Assembly (NCBI GenBank): GCA_018608765.1 | Contig: JABAYY010000058.1 | Coordinates: 1 to 54,822 of the forward strand | Length of the DNA: 54,822 nt | Direction: 5' to 3' | DNA from: Flavobacteriaceae bacterium | GTDB lineage: Bacteria > Bacteroidota > Bacteroidia > Flavobacteriales > Flavobacteriaceae | Shown here: positions 25,452 through 33,870 of the stretch, piece by piece | How positions within the stretch are numbered: position 1 is the first letter of the stretch | How the letters are laid out: every line of letters begins with the position of its first letter | The notes under the pieces: model-generated | Told to the model about the DNA's origin: nothing | Seen by the model: only the letters and a program-made list of their open reading frames with translations | Databases searched by the model: none | Position numbers and translations under genes: made by a program

Positions 25452-26483
25452 ATGGAAGAATCAAATGAATTATTAGTGAATGAAAATGAATTGCATGAGC
25501 ATTATACATTCACGGTCGAAAAAGGGCAGCAGCCTTTAAGAATCGATAAGTATCTTATGAATTTTGTTGAAAATGCAACTCGAAATAAAATTCAAGCCGC
25601 TGCTAAGGATGGAAGTATTTTAGTGAATGAGATTGCAGTAAAATCAAATTATAAAGTGAAACCATTGGATAAAATTCGCGTTTTATTTGAGCATCCCCCT
25701 TATGAAAATCTATTAGTTCCAGAAGACCTTCCAATCGATGTTGTCTATGAAGATGAAGATTTATTGGTAGTTAACAAAGCTCCAGGTATGGTTGTCCATC
25801 CAGGTCATGGAAATTATTCGGGCACCTTGATTAATGCCTTGTTGTTTCATTTTGACAATTTACCCAATAATAGCAGCAACCGCCCGGGACTGGTACATCG
25901 AATTGATAAAGACACAAGTGGGTTGTTGGTAGTTGCTAAAACCGAAATTGCAATGGCTCATTTATCGGCACAGTTTAAAGCCAAAACAAGTGAGCGCGAG
26001 TATGTTGCTTTGGTATGGGGGAATGTTGAATTAGACGAAGGTACAATTGAAGGCAATATTGGACGTCACCCAAAAAACAGATTGCAAAATACGGTCTATT
26101 TTGGAGACGAAGCTGACAATGGCAAACCGGCTGTGACTCATTATAAAATTCTTCAACGTTTGGGCTATGTAACCCTGTTAAGCTGTCGTTTGGAGACAGG
26201 TCGTACGCACCAAATACGGGTACATATGAAATACATTGGACATACGCTTTTTAATGATGAACGGTATGGAGGCGAGCGGATTCTGAAAGGAACAACCTTT
26301 ACCAAATACAAGCAGTTTGTGGATAATTGTTTTAAAACCCTTCCGCGTCAAGCTTTGCACGCCAAAACCTTAGGGTTTATTCATCCAACTACTGGAAAAA
26401 AAATGTCTTTCACAACCAAAATTCCTCAGGATATGCAAAACTGTATAGAAAAATGGGAAAGCTATTCGAATCATCTGGAATAA
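25452..26483 (+). CDS. rluD: RluA family 23S rRNA pseudouridine synthase, RluD-like
   Basis: Isomerises specific uridines of 23S rRNA to pseudouridine. The 343-residue protein has an N-terminal S4 RNA-binding domain (about 28-80, LRIDKYLMNFVENATRNKIQ) and the RluA catalytic domain with HRIDKDTSGLLVVAK, where Asp152 is the catalytic residue, and RLETGRTHQIRVHM toward the end. RluD in E. coli modifies helix 69; assignment among RluA, RluC and RluD types rests on the S4 domain and overall likeness. Probably cotranscribed with the PASTA gene. Confidence 0.88.
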   Translation: MEESNELLVNENELHEHYTFTVEKGQQPLRIDKYLMNFVENATRNKIQAAAKDGSILVNEIAVKSNYKVKPLDKIRVLFEHPPYENLLVPEDLPIDVVYEDEDLLVVNKAPGMVVHPGHGNYSGTLINALLFHFDNLPNNSSNRPGLVHRIDKDTSGLLVVAKTEIAMAHLSAQFKAKTSEREYVALVWGNVELDEGTIEGNIGRHPKNRLQNTVYFGDEADNGKPAVTHYKILQRLGYVTLLSCRLETGRTHQIRVHMKYIGHTLFNDERYGGERILKGTTFTKYKQFVDNCFKTLPRQALHAKTLGFIHPTTGKKMSFTTKIPQDMQNCIEKWESYSNHLE

Positions 26484-26568
26484 GACAAAAATTTAGAAGC
26501 ATCAATTTTGAGTATTGATATATAGAAATTATAAATATAATTTTTTTTAGAGTTCAACCTTAGTGTTT

Positions 26569-26652
26569 TAACTTTGAATCACAAATATATTTTATAAAAC
26601 GAGCATGTTAAAAACAGTATCATCCAATATGATGATTAATCGCGAAAACATG
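26569..26652 (+). promoter_or_regulatory. Structured leader of yaaA with -7 box
   Basis: A TAACTTTG box (26569-26576) is followed by a leader of about 100 bases with nested inverted repeats: outer CATGTT (26604-26609) with AACATG (26647-26652) and inner ATCATC (26619-26624) with GATGAT (26631-26636). No run of T follows, so it is not a terminator. It may be a regulatory leader or operator. Confidence 0.35.
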
Positions 26653-26682
26653 TGACCGTTAAAAAGTATTAAAAATAGACAC

Positions 26683-27441
26683 ATGAAATTAGTTATCTCA
26701 CCTGCGAAATCATTAAATTATGAAAGTGCATTGCCGACCACTTCAAGCACCGACAGTTGTTTTTTGAGTGAAGCACAACAGCTGAACACACTTCTTAAAA
26801 AGAAATCAGCGAAAGCCCTAACGGAATTGATGCATATTTCATCTAATTTGGGGCAACTAAATTATGAGCGCAATCAAGATTGGGCAGTGCCTTTTACGGC
26901 TCAAAATGCCCGACCTGCAATTTATGCGTTTAGCGGGGATGTATATCGTGGATTAGACTCCTACACTATTGAAGAATCAAAAATAGAGACTTTACAAGAC
27001 TCTGTTCGCATTATTTCAGGATTATACGGACTTTTGAAACCGTTGGATTTAGTGCAGCCATATCGCTTGGAAATGGGAACAAAATTCCCAGTTGGTAAAT
27101 CTAAAAATCTCTATGAGTTTTGGCGTCAAAAAGTAACCACGGCTTTGAATAATGAGCTCAAAGAAGGAGAGTTATTTGTCAACTTAGCAAGTCAAGAATA
27201 TTTTAAAGCGATAGATGTCAAAGTTCTTAAAGTCCCTGTGATTCATGTTGATTTTAAAGAATTTAAAAATGGACACTATAAAACCATTGCTATTTTTGCC
27301 AAACTAGCCCGTGGCTATATGACGCGTTACATCATTGAGAACGCTGTGGAAACTGCCGAAGATTTAAAAACGTTTACAACAGATGGCTACGCGTTTGATG
27401 CGAATTTGTCAACGGATACTAAATTGGTGTTCACACGCTAA
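26683..27441 (+). CDS. yaaA: Peroxide stress protein YaaA
   Basis: A 252-residue UPF0246/DUF328 protein, recognised by its start MKLVISPAKSLNYES, the YAFSGDVYRGL segment (about 84-94), ISGLYGLLKPLDLVQPYRLEMG, and the C-terminal KLARGYMTRYII. In E. coli YaaA lowers free iron and limits DNA damage under hydrogen peroxide, and binds DNA in vitro; the biochemical activity is not settled. The gene appears monocistronic, with an unusually long leader for this window. Confidence 0.93.
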   Translation: MKLVISPAKSLNYESALPTTSSTDSCFLSEAQQLNTLLKKKSAKALTELMHISSNLGQLNYERNQDWAVPFTAQNARPAIYAFSGDVYRGLDSYTIEESKIETLQDSVRIISGLYGLLKPLDLVQPYRLEMGTKFPVGKSKNLYEFWRQKVTTALNNELKEGELFVNLASQEYFKAIDVKVLKVPVIHVDFKEFKNGHYKTIAIFAKLARGYMTRYIIENAVETAEDLKTFTTDGYAFDANLSTDTKLVFTR

Positions 27442-27458
27442 TTATTTAAAATAAGACG

Positions 27459-27466
27459 TACCTTTG
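27459..27466 (+). promoter_or_regulatory. Probable -7 box of the DEAD-box helicase gene
   Basis: TACCTTTG fits TAnnTTTG and lies 57 bases upstream of the helicase ATG, leaving a leader of about 50 bases. DEAD-box helicase genes often have regulated leaders, but no specific structure was made out here. Confidence 0.4.
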
Positions 27467-27523
27467 TGGCACCGTTCGGAATGACCTATCGTATTGCATA
27501 CTGTCATTTTCAAAACATAACAT

Positions 27524-28783
27524 ATGACATTTCAATCTTTAGGCCTCATCGAAGCCTTACTAAAAGCAGTTCGTTTACAGGGCTACGAAACTCCATCTCC
27601 TATTCAACAAAAAGCAATCCCTCCAATTCTTGAGGGTCTTGATGTATTAGCATCAGCTCAAACAGGAACAGGAAAAACAGCAGGGTTTACACTGCCAATG
27701 CTACAAATTTTATCCAAAAACCCTGTACCACACCGCCGTCCCGTACGTGCGTTGGTTTTGACGCCAACTCGAGAATTAGCGGATCAGGTTTATACAAATG
27801 TGAAGCATTACAGCAAATTTTTGGACTTACGTGCCGCTGTTATTTTTGGTGGTGTAAATCAAAACCCGCAAATTAAACAACTCCGCAATGGAGTAGATGT
27901 TTTAGTAGCGACTCCAGGACGCTTGATTGATTTGGAAAACCAAGGTCATTTATCGTTATCTAAAGTAGAGATTTTTGTACTCGATGAAGCCGACCGTATG
28001 TTGGACATGGGTTTTAAACGTGACATAGATAAAATCAGATCATTGATTCCTTCTAGACGTCAAAATTTAATGTTTTCAGCGACATTTTCAAGAGAAATAA
28101 AAAGTTTAGCACAAACTATTTTACAACGTCCTACTCTTGTAGAAGCAACGCCAGAAAACACGACCGTTGAAGCGATAGCTCAACAGATTTATAGAGTTGC
28201 AAAAGAGAAAAAAACAAGCCTTCTTATCAAATTAATTCAAGATGGGCAGTGGCAACAAGTGTTGGTGTTTACACGTACTAAACATGGTGCTAATAACCTT
28301 TGTAAAAAGCTAGAAAGTGCGCGTATTTCTGCGATGGCAATTCATGGAAATAAGAGTCAGGGAGCACGAACACGTGCCTTGGCAGGTTTTAAAAATCATG
28401 ACATTCGTGTGTTGGTAGCAACTGATATTGCTGCACGTGGCTTGGACATTCCTTTATTGCCTCATGTAGTTAATTATGAGCTCCCTAACATTCCAGAAGA
28501 TTATGTACACCGTATTGGTCGTACAGGTCGTGCGGGTGCTAATGGAGTGGCTTTATCGTTAGTGTGTGCAGAAGAAACTTCTTATCTCTCATCTATTGAG
28601 AAATTGACCAAACAACGTTTTAATAAAGAAATTGTTGAAGGGTTTGAGCCTGATCCAAATGCCTCTACGGTGCCACCAAAACAAGGGGGTGGTCGTCAAA
28701 AACGTGGTGGTGGTCGTCCAAGCAACAACCGTCAGGGGTCTGCACGAGGAGGGAACCGATCGAACAACAACCGACGCCGTTAA
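27524..28783 (+). CDS. rhlE: DEAD-box RNA helicase, RhlE-like
   Basis: An ATP-dependent RNA helicase for ribosome assembly or RNA turnover. The 419-residue protein has the Q motif ([13 protein letters not shown]), Walker A AQTGTGKT at 45-52, PTRELADQV, the DEAD box in [18 protein letters not shown], and the second RecA domain ending in [10 protein letters not shown]. The last 50 residues are rich in Gly, Arg and Asn (RGG-type) and should bind RNA non-specifically. Family members in Bacteroidota are mostly of the RhlE subgroup. A small VF530 gene follows after four bases and is likely cotranscribed. Confidence 0.92.
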   Translation: MTFQSLGLIEALLKAVRLQGYETPSPIQQKAIPPILEGLDVLASAQTGTGKTAGFTLPMLQILSKNPVPHRRPVRALVLTPTRELADQVYTNVKHYSKFLDLRAAVIFGGVNQNPQIKQLRNGVDVLVATPGRLIDLENQGHLSLSKVEIFVLDEADRMLDMGFKRDIDKIRSLIPSRRQNLMFSATFSREIKSLAQTILQRPTLVEATPENTTVEAIAQQIYRVAKEKKTSLLIKLIQDGQWQQVLVFTRTKHGANNLCKKLESARISAMAIHGNKSQGARTRALAGFKNHDIRVLVATDIAARGLDIPLLPHVVNYELPNIPEDYVHRIGRTGRAGANGVALSLVCAEETSYLSSIEKLTKQRFNKEIVEGFEPDPNASTVPPKQGGGRQKRGGGRPSNNRQGSARGGNRSNNNRRR

Positions 28784-28787
28784 TTTT

Positions 28788-29009
28788 ATGGAATCCCAAC
28801 CAAACAATCCCTTACATGGTGTAAAACTGGAACAAATCCTTATTGATCTTGAAGCTCATTATGGCTGGGAAGCAATGGGCGAGAAAATTAATATCCGTTG
28901 TTTTACAGATGATCCCACACTAAAATCCAGCTTAAAATTTCTCAGACGTACCCCATGGGCGCGTACCAAAGTGGAGAATCTTTATTTGAAGTTTTTAAAG
29001 ACGAAGTAG
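28788..29009 (+). CDS. VF530 family DNA-binding protein
   Basis: A 73-residue protein matching VF530/DUF2132: [22 protein letters not shown] near the N-terminus, then [30 protein letters not shown], the family core. The fold was solved for a Vibrio homologue and was proposed to bind DNA; its role is unknown. The ATG at 28788 fits the family; upstream codons in frame run back inside the helicase gene and read as a shadow. It directly follows the helicase gene. Confidence 0.88.
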   Translation: MESQPNNPLHGVKLEQILIDLEAHYGWEAMGEKINIRCFTDDPTLKSSLKFLRRTPWARTKVENLYLKFLKTK

Positions 29010-29101
29010 GGTGGTGGTGTTTTAGGTTTTTAAACTTACTCTTTCTAGGATCTTAGGTTTATCTATCAAGTGCAAAAAAAACAATTAATCTCTGTATTTT
29101 T

Positions 29102-29545
29102 TCACATCGTACAAACTGCCAAAACTATGAAAGCTAAAAAGATGACTCCGTTAAGTATGGTTCTTACCAAATGCAGTGTTCCCCATTTTTTGATGTCGTT
29201 TGCTGTTTGATCTGATGTTGGATCAACATCTGGGTCCATAAGCCGTCTATTTAGTGGCATCATATAAACGATGGTGTAGGGTCCATTTAAATGCATAAGC
29301 ATTGAGGTTCCAAACCACCACCAATTCTCCGTTAATATAGAATATGCCAATGCTAAAAGGGTTACAATGATTGATAGTATTAAAACCCATATATGTGTTT
29401 TGTCAAAAAAGGGTTTAAAAACTTCAATAGCAGTTGTTTTTTTTGCCATGAGCAAAATTGGATGCACAATGACTGTGGCTGTTAATGCAATTCCAAACTG
29501 CGCACCCATTAGCAATAGGATCGATACGATTAAAAGTTCATTCAT
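29102..29545 (-). CDS. DUF1772 (anthrone oxygenase-like) membrane protein
   Basis: A 147-residue protein with four predicted membrane helices (about 3-28, 48-70, 75-97 and 124-146). The central NGPYTIVYMMPLNRRLMD and the C-terminal WGTLHLVRTILNG are the pattern of the DUF1772/anthrone oxygenase-like family, which includes fungal enzymes but is mostly uncharacterised in bacteria. It is divergent from a TetR regulator, a typical layout for a regulator and its target, so it may respond to a small hydrophobic compound. Enzyme activity is not established. Confidence 0.65.
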   Translation of the reverse strand: MNELLIVSILLLMGAQFGIALTATVIVHPILLMAKKTTAIEVFKPFFDKTHIWVLILSIIVTLLALAYSILTENWWWFGTSMLMHLNGPYTIVYMMPLNRRLMDPDVDPTSDQTANDIKKWGTLHLVRTILNGVIFLAFIVLAVCTM

Positions 29546-29718
29546 AGATTAGGTTTTAATTTACTTAAATAGCATCCTTCAAAATAAGATGCATCAAAAA
29601 CAGGCGCCTGTACAAGCGTCTTACTTACAGTAAAAAATAGTTACTCTTGGTTTTATTGGTTTTGAAGAATCAGATTTGAGGTCTAAGTCTGCCATAAACC
29701 TACAATAAAAAATACATT

Positions 29719-29754
29719 CAACCAAAATGCTTCTATTTTTGTTGCTTTTGGTTG
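29719..29754. repeat. Inverted repeat in the DUF1772-tetR intergenic region
   Basis: CAACCAAAA (29719-29727) and TTTTGGTTG (29746-29754) are exact reverse complements; with one bulged T the stem extends by GC/GC. The loop is TTCTATTTTTGTT. It lies about 40 bases upstream of the tetR -7 box and could be an operator or a terminator-like hairpin. Confidence 0.5.
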
Positions 29755-29781
29755 TGAAATAAATGTTAAACTATTTAAAGT

Positions 29782-29798
29782 TAATAGTATTACTATTA
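29782..29798. promoter_or_regulatory. 17-bp palindrome over the tetR promoter (putative TetR operator)
   Basis: TAATAGTATTACTATTA is a perfect palindrome: two 8-bp arms around a central T. It overlaps the first two bases of the -7 box TATATTTG (29797-29804) and fills the promoter spacer, the expected place for an autorepressor. Size and symmetry suit a TetR dimer. Confidence 0.65.
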
Positions 29799-29804
29799 TA
29801 TTTG
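29797..29804 (+). promoter_or_regulatory. -7 box of the tetR gene
   Basis: TATATTTG fits TAnnTTTG and ends 12 bases upstream of the tetR ATG at 29817, so the transcript would have a very short leader. No TTTG element is seen at -33. Confidence 0.5.
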
Positions 29805-29816
29805 CCAACTATAATT

Positions 29817-30491
29817 ATGGATAAGCTTCAGTTACATATCACCATTAGTCCAGATCTTTACACAAAAGATCCAGAATCTTCTGTACTGGGACAAAAAATT
29901 GTTTCCAAAAGCATTGAAATGATCGATCGCTTAGGTTTTGAAGATTTTACATTCAAAAAGCTGGGTCTCGAAATAGGTTCCAATGAAAGTTCGGTTTATC
30001 GTTATTTTGATAGTAAACACGCTCTTTTGGTCTATTTGATTAATTGGTACTGGAGTTGGATCGAATACAGGTTGGTGTTTGCCACACTAAATGTACCTTC
30101 CGTTCAAGCACGGCTTACCGAAGCTATTTCTATACTGACCGCTGAAGTAACGGAAGACAATGCCTTTTCATATATCAACGAAGTTCTGCTAAACAAAATT
30201 ATTATAACGGAGTCTTCTAAGGCCTATCATACAAAAGCGATTGACAGTGAGAATCAAAAAGGGTATTACAAAACTTACAAACGTGTGGTGCAACGCGTCA
30301 GTGATTTTGTAACTGAAATCAATCCGAGATATGAGTTTCCACACATGTTAATTTCAACAGTCATTGAAGGTGCTCACCACCAGCGTTATTTTTCAAAACA
30401 TTTACCCTCTTTAACTGATTTTGAAGAAGGTAAAAATAATATTGTTCGCTTTTACACCGATTTGGTTTTTAATACCCTTTCAAACAAATGA
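29817..30491 (+). CDS. TetR/AcrR family transcriptional regulator
   Basis: A 224-residue regulator. The N-terminal DNA-binding domain is visible at about 30-75: SKSIEMIDRLGFEDFTFKKL, then the recognition region IGSNESSVYRYFDSKHALLV. The remaining helices form the ligand-binding and dimer domain and have no diagnostic motif. The ATG at 29817 is chosen because the earlier in-frame ATG at 29763 would place the palindrome and -7 box inside the coding region and would add a hydrophobic extension. It probably represses itself through that palindrome, and possibly the divergent DUF1772 gene. The next gene overlaps its stop codon by four bases. Confidence 0.85.
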   Translation: MDKLQLHITISPDLYTKDPESSVLGQKIVSKSIEMIDRLGFEDFTFKKLGLEIGSNESSVYRYFDSKHALLVYLINWYWSWIEYRLVFATLNVPSVQARLTEAISILTAEVTEDNAFSYINEVLLNKIIITESSKAYHTKAIDSENQKGYYKTYKRVVQRVSDFVTEINPRYEFPHMLISTVIEGAHHQRYFSKHLPSLTDFEEGKNNIVRFYTDLVFNTLSNK

Positions 30492-30820
30492 AGCAGTTTT
30501 CTATCCTCATAGCACTTGGGTTTAGAGTACTAATGTTTGCATTGGTATTTGGATCTATCATTTTGCAGCCTGTAGTAGAATCGATGCGTGTCTCAGATCC
30601 ACAAGCTTTTTCATGGCTCGATATAGAAGCTGAAAATGATTCTAGCGAAAAAGAAAAGCAAGAGACAGAAGATGAAAAAAACAAAAAAGTGGAGCTTCGA
30701 TTTATATATGAAGAACCAACTTCATCGGATGTTATTAAAAAAGCTTCTATTTTTGGAATGCATTTTTTAAAAATGGACATCACCATTGACACCCATGATC
30801 CACCACCAGAAATAGCCTAG
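30488..30820 (+). CDS. Uncharacterised single-pass membrane protein with acidic linker
   Basis: A 110-residue protein I do not recognise. One membrane helix (about 5-27, FSILIALGFRVLMFALVFGSI) is followed by a strongly charged Glu/Lys-rich stretch (about 47-70, NDSSEKEKQETEDEKNKKVE) and a short C-terminal part with DPPPEIA at the end. It starts within the tetR stop codon (ATGA overlap), so it is translated with the regulator, and lies 131 bases before the SulP gene. It could be an accessory to either neighbour; nothing more can be said. Confidence 0.6.
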   Translation: MKQFSILIALGFRVLMFALVFGSIILQPVVESMRVSDPQAFSWLDIEAENDSSEKEKQETEDEKNKKVELRFIYEEPTSSDVIKKASIFGMHFLKMDITIDTHDPPPEIA

Positions 30821-30951
30821 TCTTTTCACCATTTAGAGGCTCTGCTAGAAGTGGACGCCTTCTTTAAATCATCTCAATTACATTAAAATTATTAAAATCA
30901 AACCAGAGTAATACTTCTACGTATTGCTCAAATATCATATACTATATCATA

Positions 30952-32547
30952 ATGAACAGTTCGAACCCATTCAAAAATTTAAAATCAGACCTACCTTCTA
31001 GTATTGTTGTATTCTTTGTGGCGTTACCGCTATGTTTAGGAATAGCTTTGGCTAGTGGAGCTCCACTTTTTTCAGGACTTATAGCAGGAATCGTCGGCGG
31101 TGTTGTTGTAGGGGCTATCAGTAAATCATCTGTAGGCGTTAGTGGTCCCGCAGCAGGTTTGGCAGCTATTGTCTTAACCGCAATTGGAACTCTTGGGAGT
31201 TTCGAAAACTTTTTACTCGCCGTTGTATTAGGGGGTGCAATTCAGTTTCTGTTTGGTATCCTTAGAGCGGGAGTAATAGGTTACTATTTTCCTTCTTCAG
31301 TTATCAAGGGAATGCTTACAGGAATCGGAATTATTATCGTTTTAAAGCAAATCCCACATTTCTTTGGATATAACTCCGATCCAGAAGGGAATTTTGCATT
31401 TTTTAAAGTGGATGGCGAAAATACATTTTCGGAAATATTAAACGCCATAAACTTCATTAGTCCAGGAGCTACAGTTATAGCGCTTTTAGCGTTGGCCATA
31501 TTGCTACTATGGAGTGAGGTGTTAAATGATAAAGGGAAATTCTTTAAATTGATTCAAGGGCCCTTGGTCGCTGTTGCTGCGGGGATTATTTATTTTATAA
31601 GTACCAAGGGGAGCTCGCAATGGGGAATTTCTCCAGATTTATTGGTGAGCGTTCCTGTTCCAGAAGATGCAGCCTCTTTCTTTGCGCAATTCAGTTTTCC
31701 AAACTTTGGAGCTATCAGCAACCCTGAAATATGGATTGTTGCGTTTACCATTGCCTTAGTCGCAAGTTTAGAAACGCTATTATGTGTAGAAGCAACCGAT
31801 AAAATAGATCCGTTAAAACGTGTGACGCCTACAAATAGAGAGTTGTTAGCTCAGGGTATTGGAAATATACTTTCAGGGATGACAGGTGGGTTACCAGTAA
31901 CACAAGTGATTGTTCGTAGCTCAGCTAATATCCAGTCGGGTGGAAAAACAAAAATGTCAGCTATTATTCACGGATTTCTATTATTAATATCGGTAATTTT
32001 AATTCCAAATTTGTTAAATAAAATTCCACTTTCTGTGTTGGCAGCAGTCTTGTTTATTGTTGGCTACAAATTAGCGAAACCTGCATTGTTTATTGAAATG
32101 TATCGATTGGGATGGAAACAGTTTACCCCCTTCATTGTGACGATTTTAGGAATTATATTTACAGACCTTTTAGTTGGAATCGCATTGGGTCTAGCCGTTG
32201 GAATTGTTGTGATTTTGATAAAGAGTTTTCAGAACTCACATTTCTTGCATATTGAAGACAAGAGTAATGGTGTGCAAAAAATTAAAATGACCCTGGCAGA
32301 AGAAGTTACTTTTTTTAATAAAGGAGCAATTCTTAAAGAGTTAGATAATTTAGCAAGAGAAAGTTATTTAGAACTAGATGTCACTAAAACGCGTTATCTT
32401 GACAACGATATCATTGAAATTTTGGAAGATTTTTCTGAAAAAGCACGTCAAAGACACATTGATATCAAATTAATATCTGTCAGAGGAGTTGTGGAAAATC
32501 CTGATAGTTTTATACAGTTTTTTCAATTACGTCCACAAATAGTTTAA
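30952..32547 (+). CDS. SulP family transporter, probable bicarbonate or anion carrier
   Basis: A 531-residue SLC26/SulP permease with about twelve membrane segments; diagnostic parts are VALPLCLGIALASGAPLFSG, GVSGPAAGLAAIV, and SGMTGGLPVTQVIVRSSANI. The C-terminal STAS domain (about 445-525) is present but short. The next gene, 26 bases away, is a beta-carbonic anhydrase, which supports CO2/bicarbonate handling, as in BicA-like SulP proteins. That link is inferred from context; the sequence alone does not fix the anion. The gene is distinct from the first SulP gene in the window. Confidence 0.88.
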   Translation: MNSSNPFKNLKSDLPSSIVVFFVALPLCLGIALASGAPLFSGLIAGIVGGVVVGAISKSSVGVSGPAAGLAAIVLTAIGTLGSFENFLLAVVLGGAIQFLFGILRAGVIGYYFPSSVIKGMLTGIGIIIVLKQIPHFFGYNSDPEGNFAFFKVDGENTFSEILNAINFISPGATVIALLALAILLLWSEVLNDKGKFFKLIQGPLVAVAAGIIYFISTKGSSQWGISPDLLVSVPVPEDAASFFAQFSFPNFGAISNPEIWIVAFTIALVASLETLLCVEATDKIDPLKRVTPTNRELLAQGIGNILSGMTGGLPVTQVIVRSSANIQSGGKTKMSAIIHGFLLLISVILIPNLLNKIPLSVLAAVLFIVGYKLAKPALFIEMYRLGWKQFTPFIVTILGIIFTDLLVGIALGLAVGIVVILIKSFQNSHFLHIEDKSNGVQKIKMTLAEEVTFFNKGAILKELDNLARESYLELDVTKTRYLDNDIIEILEDFSEKARQRHIDIKLISVRGVVENPDSFIQFFQLRPQIV

Positions 32548-32573
32548 ATAAATAAATAAAAATATTAAAAGTT

Positions 32574-33203
32574 ATGAAAGCACACACTAAAGAAAGCCAA
32601 GCGGCAATGACCCCAGAAACGTCCTTACAAGCCTTAAAAGATGGTAACGAACGTTTTATAACTGCAACCCAAGTTGTGAGAGATTTAAACGCACAAGTAG
32701 AAGCGACGAGTACTGGGCAATATCCTTTTGCTACTGTTTTACATTGTATTGATTCCCGCGTATCTGCCGAGCATATTTTTGATCAGGGTATTGGTGATTT
32801 GTTCAGTATTCGTATTGCTGGAAATTTTGTCAACGAAGATATTTTAGGAAGTATGGAGTTTGCATGTAAACTTGCAGGAACCAAAGTATTGGTAGTATTA
32901 GGACATACCGCTTGTGGGGCTGTCAAAGGCGCTTGCGACCACGCACGTATGGGGAATTTAACAGCCCTTATCAATAAAATTGAGCCTGCAGTTGAAGCGG
33001 TTGCTCTTCCTGAAGATGAAGCGTCGAGAACATCAGGTAACATCAATTTTGTAAACACTGTAGCGGCAAAAAATGTTGAAATGACCCTAAATGATATTCG
33101 TAGCAAAAGTGCTATTCTTAAGGAAATGGAAGCTAATGGCGAATTAATGATTATTGGTGGGATGTATGACATCGCCAATGGAAAAGTGACGTTTTATGCT
33201 TAA
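32574..33203 (+). CDS. can: Beta-class carbonic anhydrase
   Basis: Interconverts CO2 and bicarbonate. In the 209-residue sequence the zinc ligands Cys58 (HCIDSRV), His111 and Cys114 (GHTACGAVKGA) and the Asp60-Arg62 dyad are all present. The N-terminus has no export signal, so the enzyme is probably cytoplasmic and paired with the preceding SulP carrier: bicarbonate entering can be balanced with CO2. The last eight bases overlap the start of the DUF2490 gene, so all three are one operon. Confidence 0.92.
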   Translation: MKAHTKESQAAMTPETSLQALKDGNERFITATQVVRDLNAQVEATSTGQYPFATVLHCIDSRVSAEHIFDQGIGDLFSIRIAGNFVNEDILGSMEFACKLAGTKVLVVLGHTACGAVKGACDHARMGNLTALINKIEPAVEAVALPEDEASRTSGNINFVNTVAAKNVEMTLNDIRSKSAILKEMEANGELMIIGGMYDIANGKVTFYA

Positions 33204-33870
33204 AAAATCAAATCTCTTTATGGCAGCATTCACCTGTGTGTTAATGCTGCCTTATATTGCAGCCGCCCAGAGCAGTGATTTTGGAAATTGGTTGATTTAT
33301 ATTGGTAACAAAAAAGTGAATAGTAAATGGAATATTCACAACGAAGTTCAATACCGAAATTATGATGCTATTGGCGATTTAGAACAGTTGCTCCTTCGGA
33401 CAGGAGTGGGCTACAATTTGTCTGAAAACAATCACAATTTATTGTTGGGCTATGGTTATATAATATCACAAAACTATATTGCAAATACTCAAGAAAAAAT
33501 TGATATTAATGAGCATCGTATTTTTCAGCAATTCACATCAAAACAAAATATTGGGAGTATTTCTTTAAGTCATCGTTACCGATTTGAACAACGCTTCGTT
33601 GAGGCAGATTTTAAAATGCGACTGCGTTATTTTTTGGGGCTTAAAATCCCATTGATTAAAAATGAGGACTTACCTTCAAAGCTATATGTATCGGCGTATA
33701 ACGAAGTGTTTATGAACACCGAAAGTGAGGTATTTGACCGTAACCGTGTGTATTTAGGGTTGGGGTATCAACTTCACAAAAATGCTCGTATAGAAGCAGG
33801 GTATATGAATCAGCTTTTTGAAAATTCGAGTCGAGATCAGTTCAATCTGATTACGTTTATTAGTTTTTAA
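33196..33870 (+). CDS. DUF2490 outer-membrane beta-barrel-like protein
   Basis: A 224-residue exported protein with a signal peptide ending near AAAQSSD (about residue 25) and a pattern of alternating residues typical of an outer-membrane beta-barrel; it starts DFGNWLIYIGNKKVNSKWNI and ends in a Phe, as outer-membrane proteins do. The DUF2490 family has no known function. It begins inside the carbonic anhydrase gene, and its stop overlaps the convergent kinase pseudogene by eleven bases. A role in the same CO2/bicarbonate module is possible only by position. Confidence 0.8.
   Translation: MLKKSNLFMAAFTCVLMLPYIAAAQSSDFGNWLIYIGNKKVNSKWNIHNEVQYRNYDAIGDLEQLLLRTGVGYNLSENNHNLLLGYGYIISQNYIANTQEKIDINEHRIFQQFTSKQNIGSISLSHRYRFEQRFVEADFKMRLRYFLGLKIPLIKNEDLPSKLYVSAYNEVFMNTESEVFDRNRVYLGLGYQLHKNARIEAGYMNQLFENSSRDQFNLITFISF

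Noticed and set aside
28632-28787. N-terminal extension of the VF530 protein inside the helicase gene
   Set aside because: The extension is the frame-shifted RGG tail of the helicase; the ATG at 28788 gives the normal family length.
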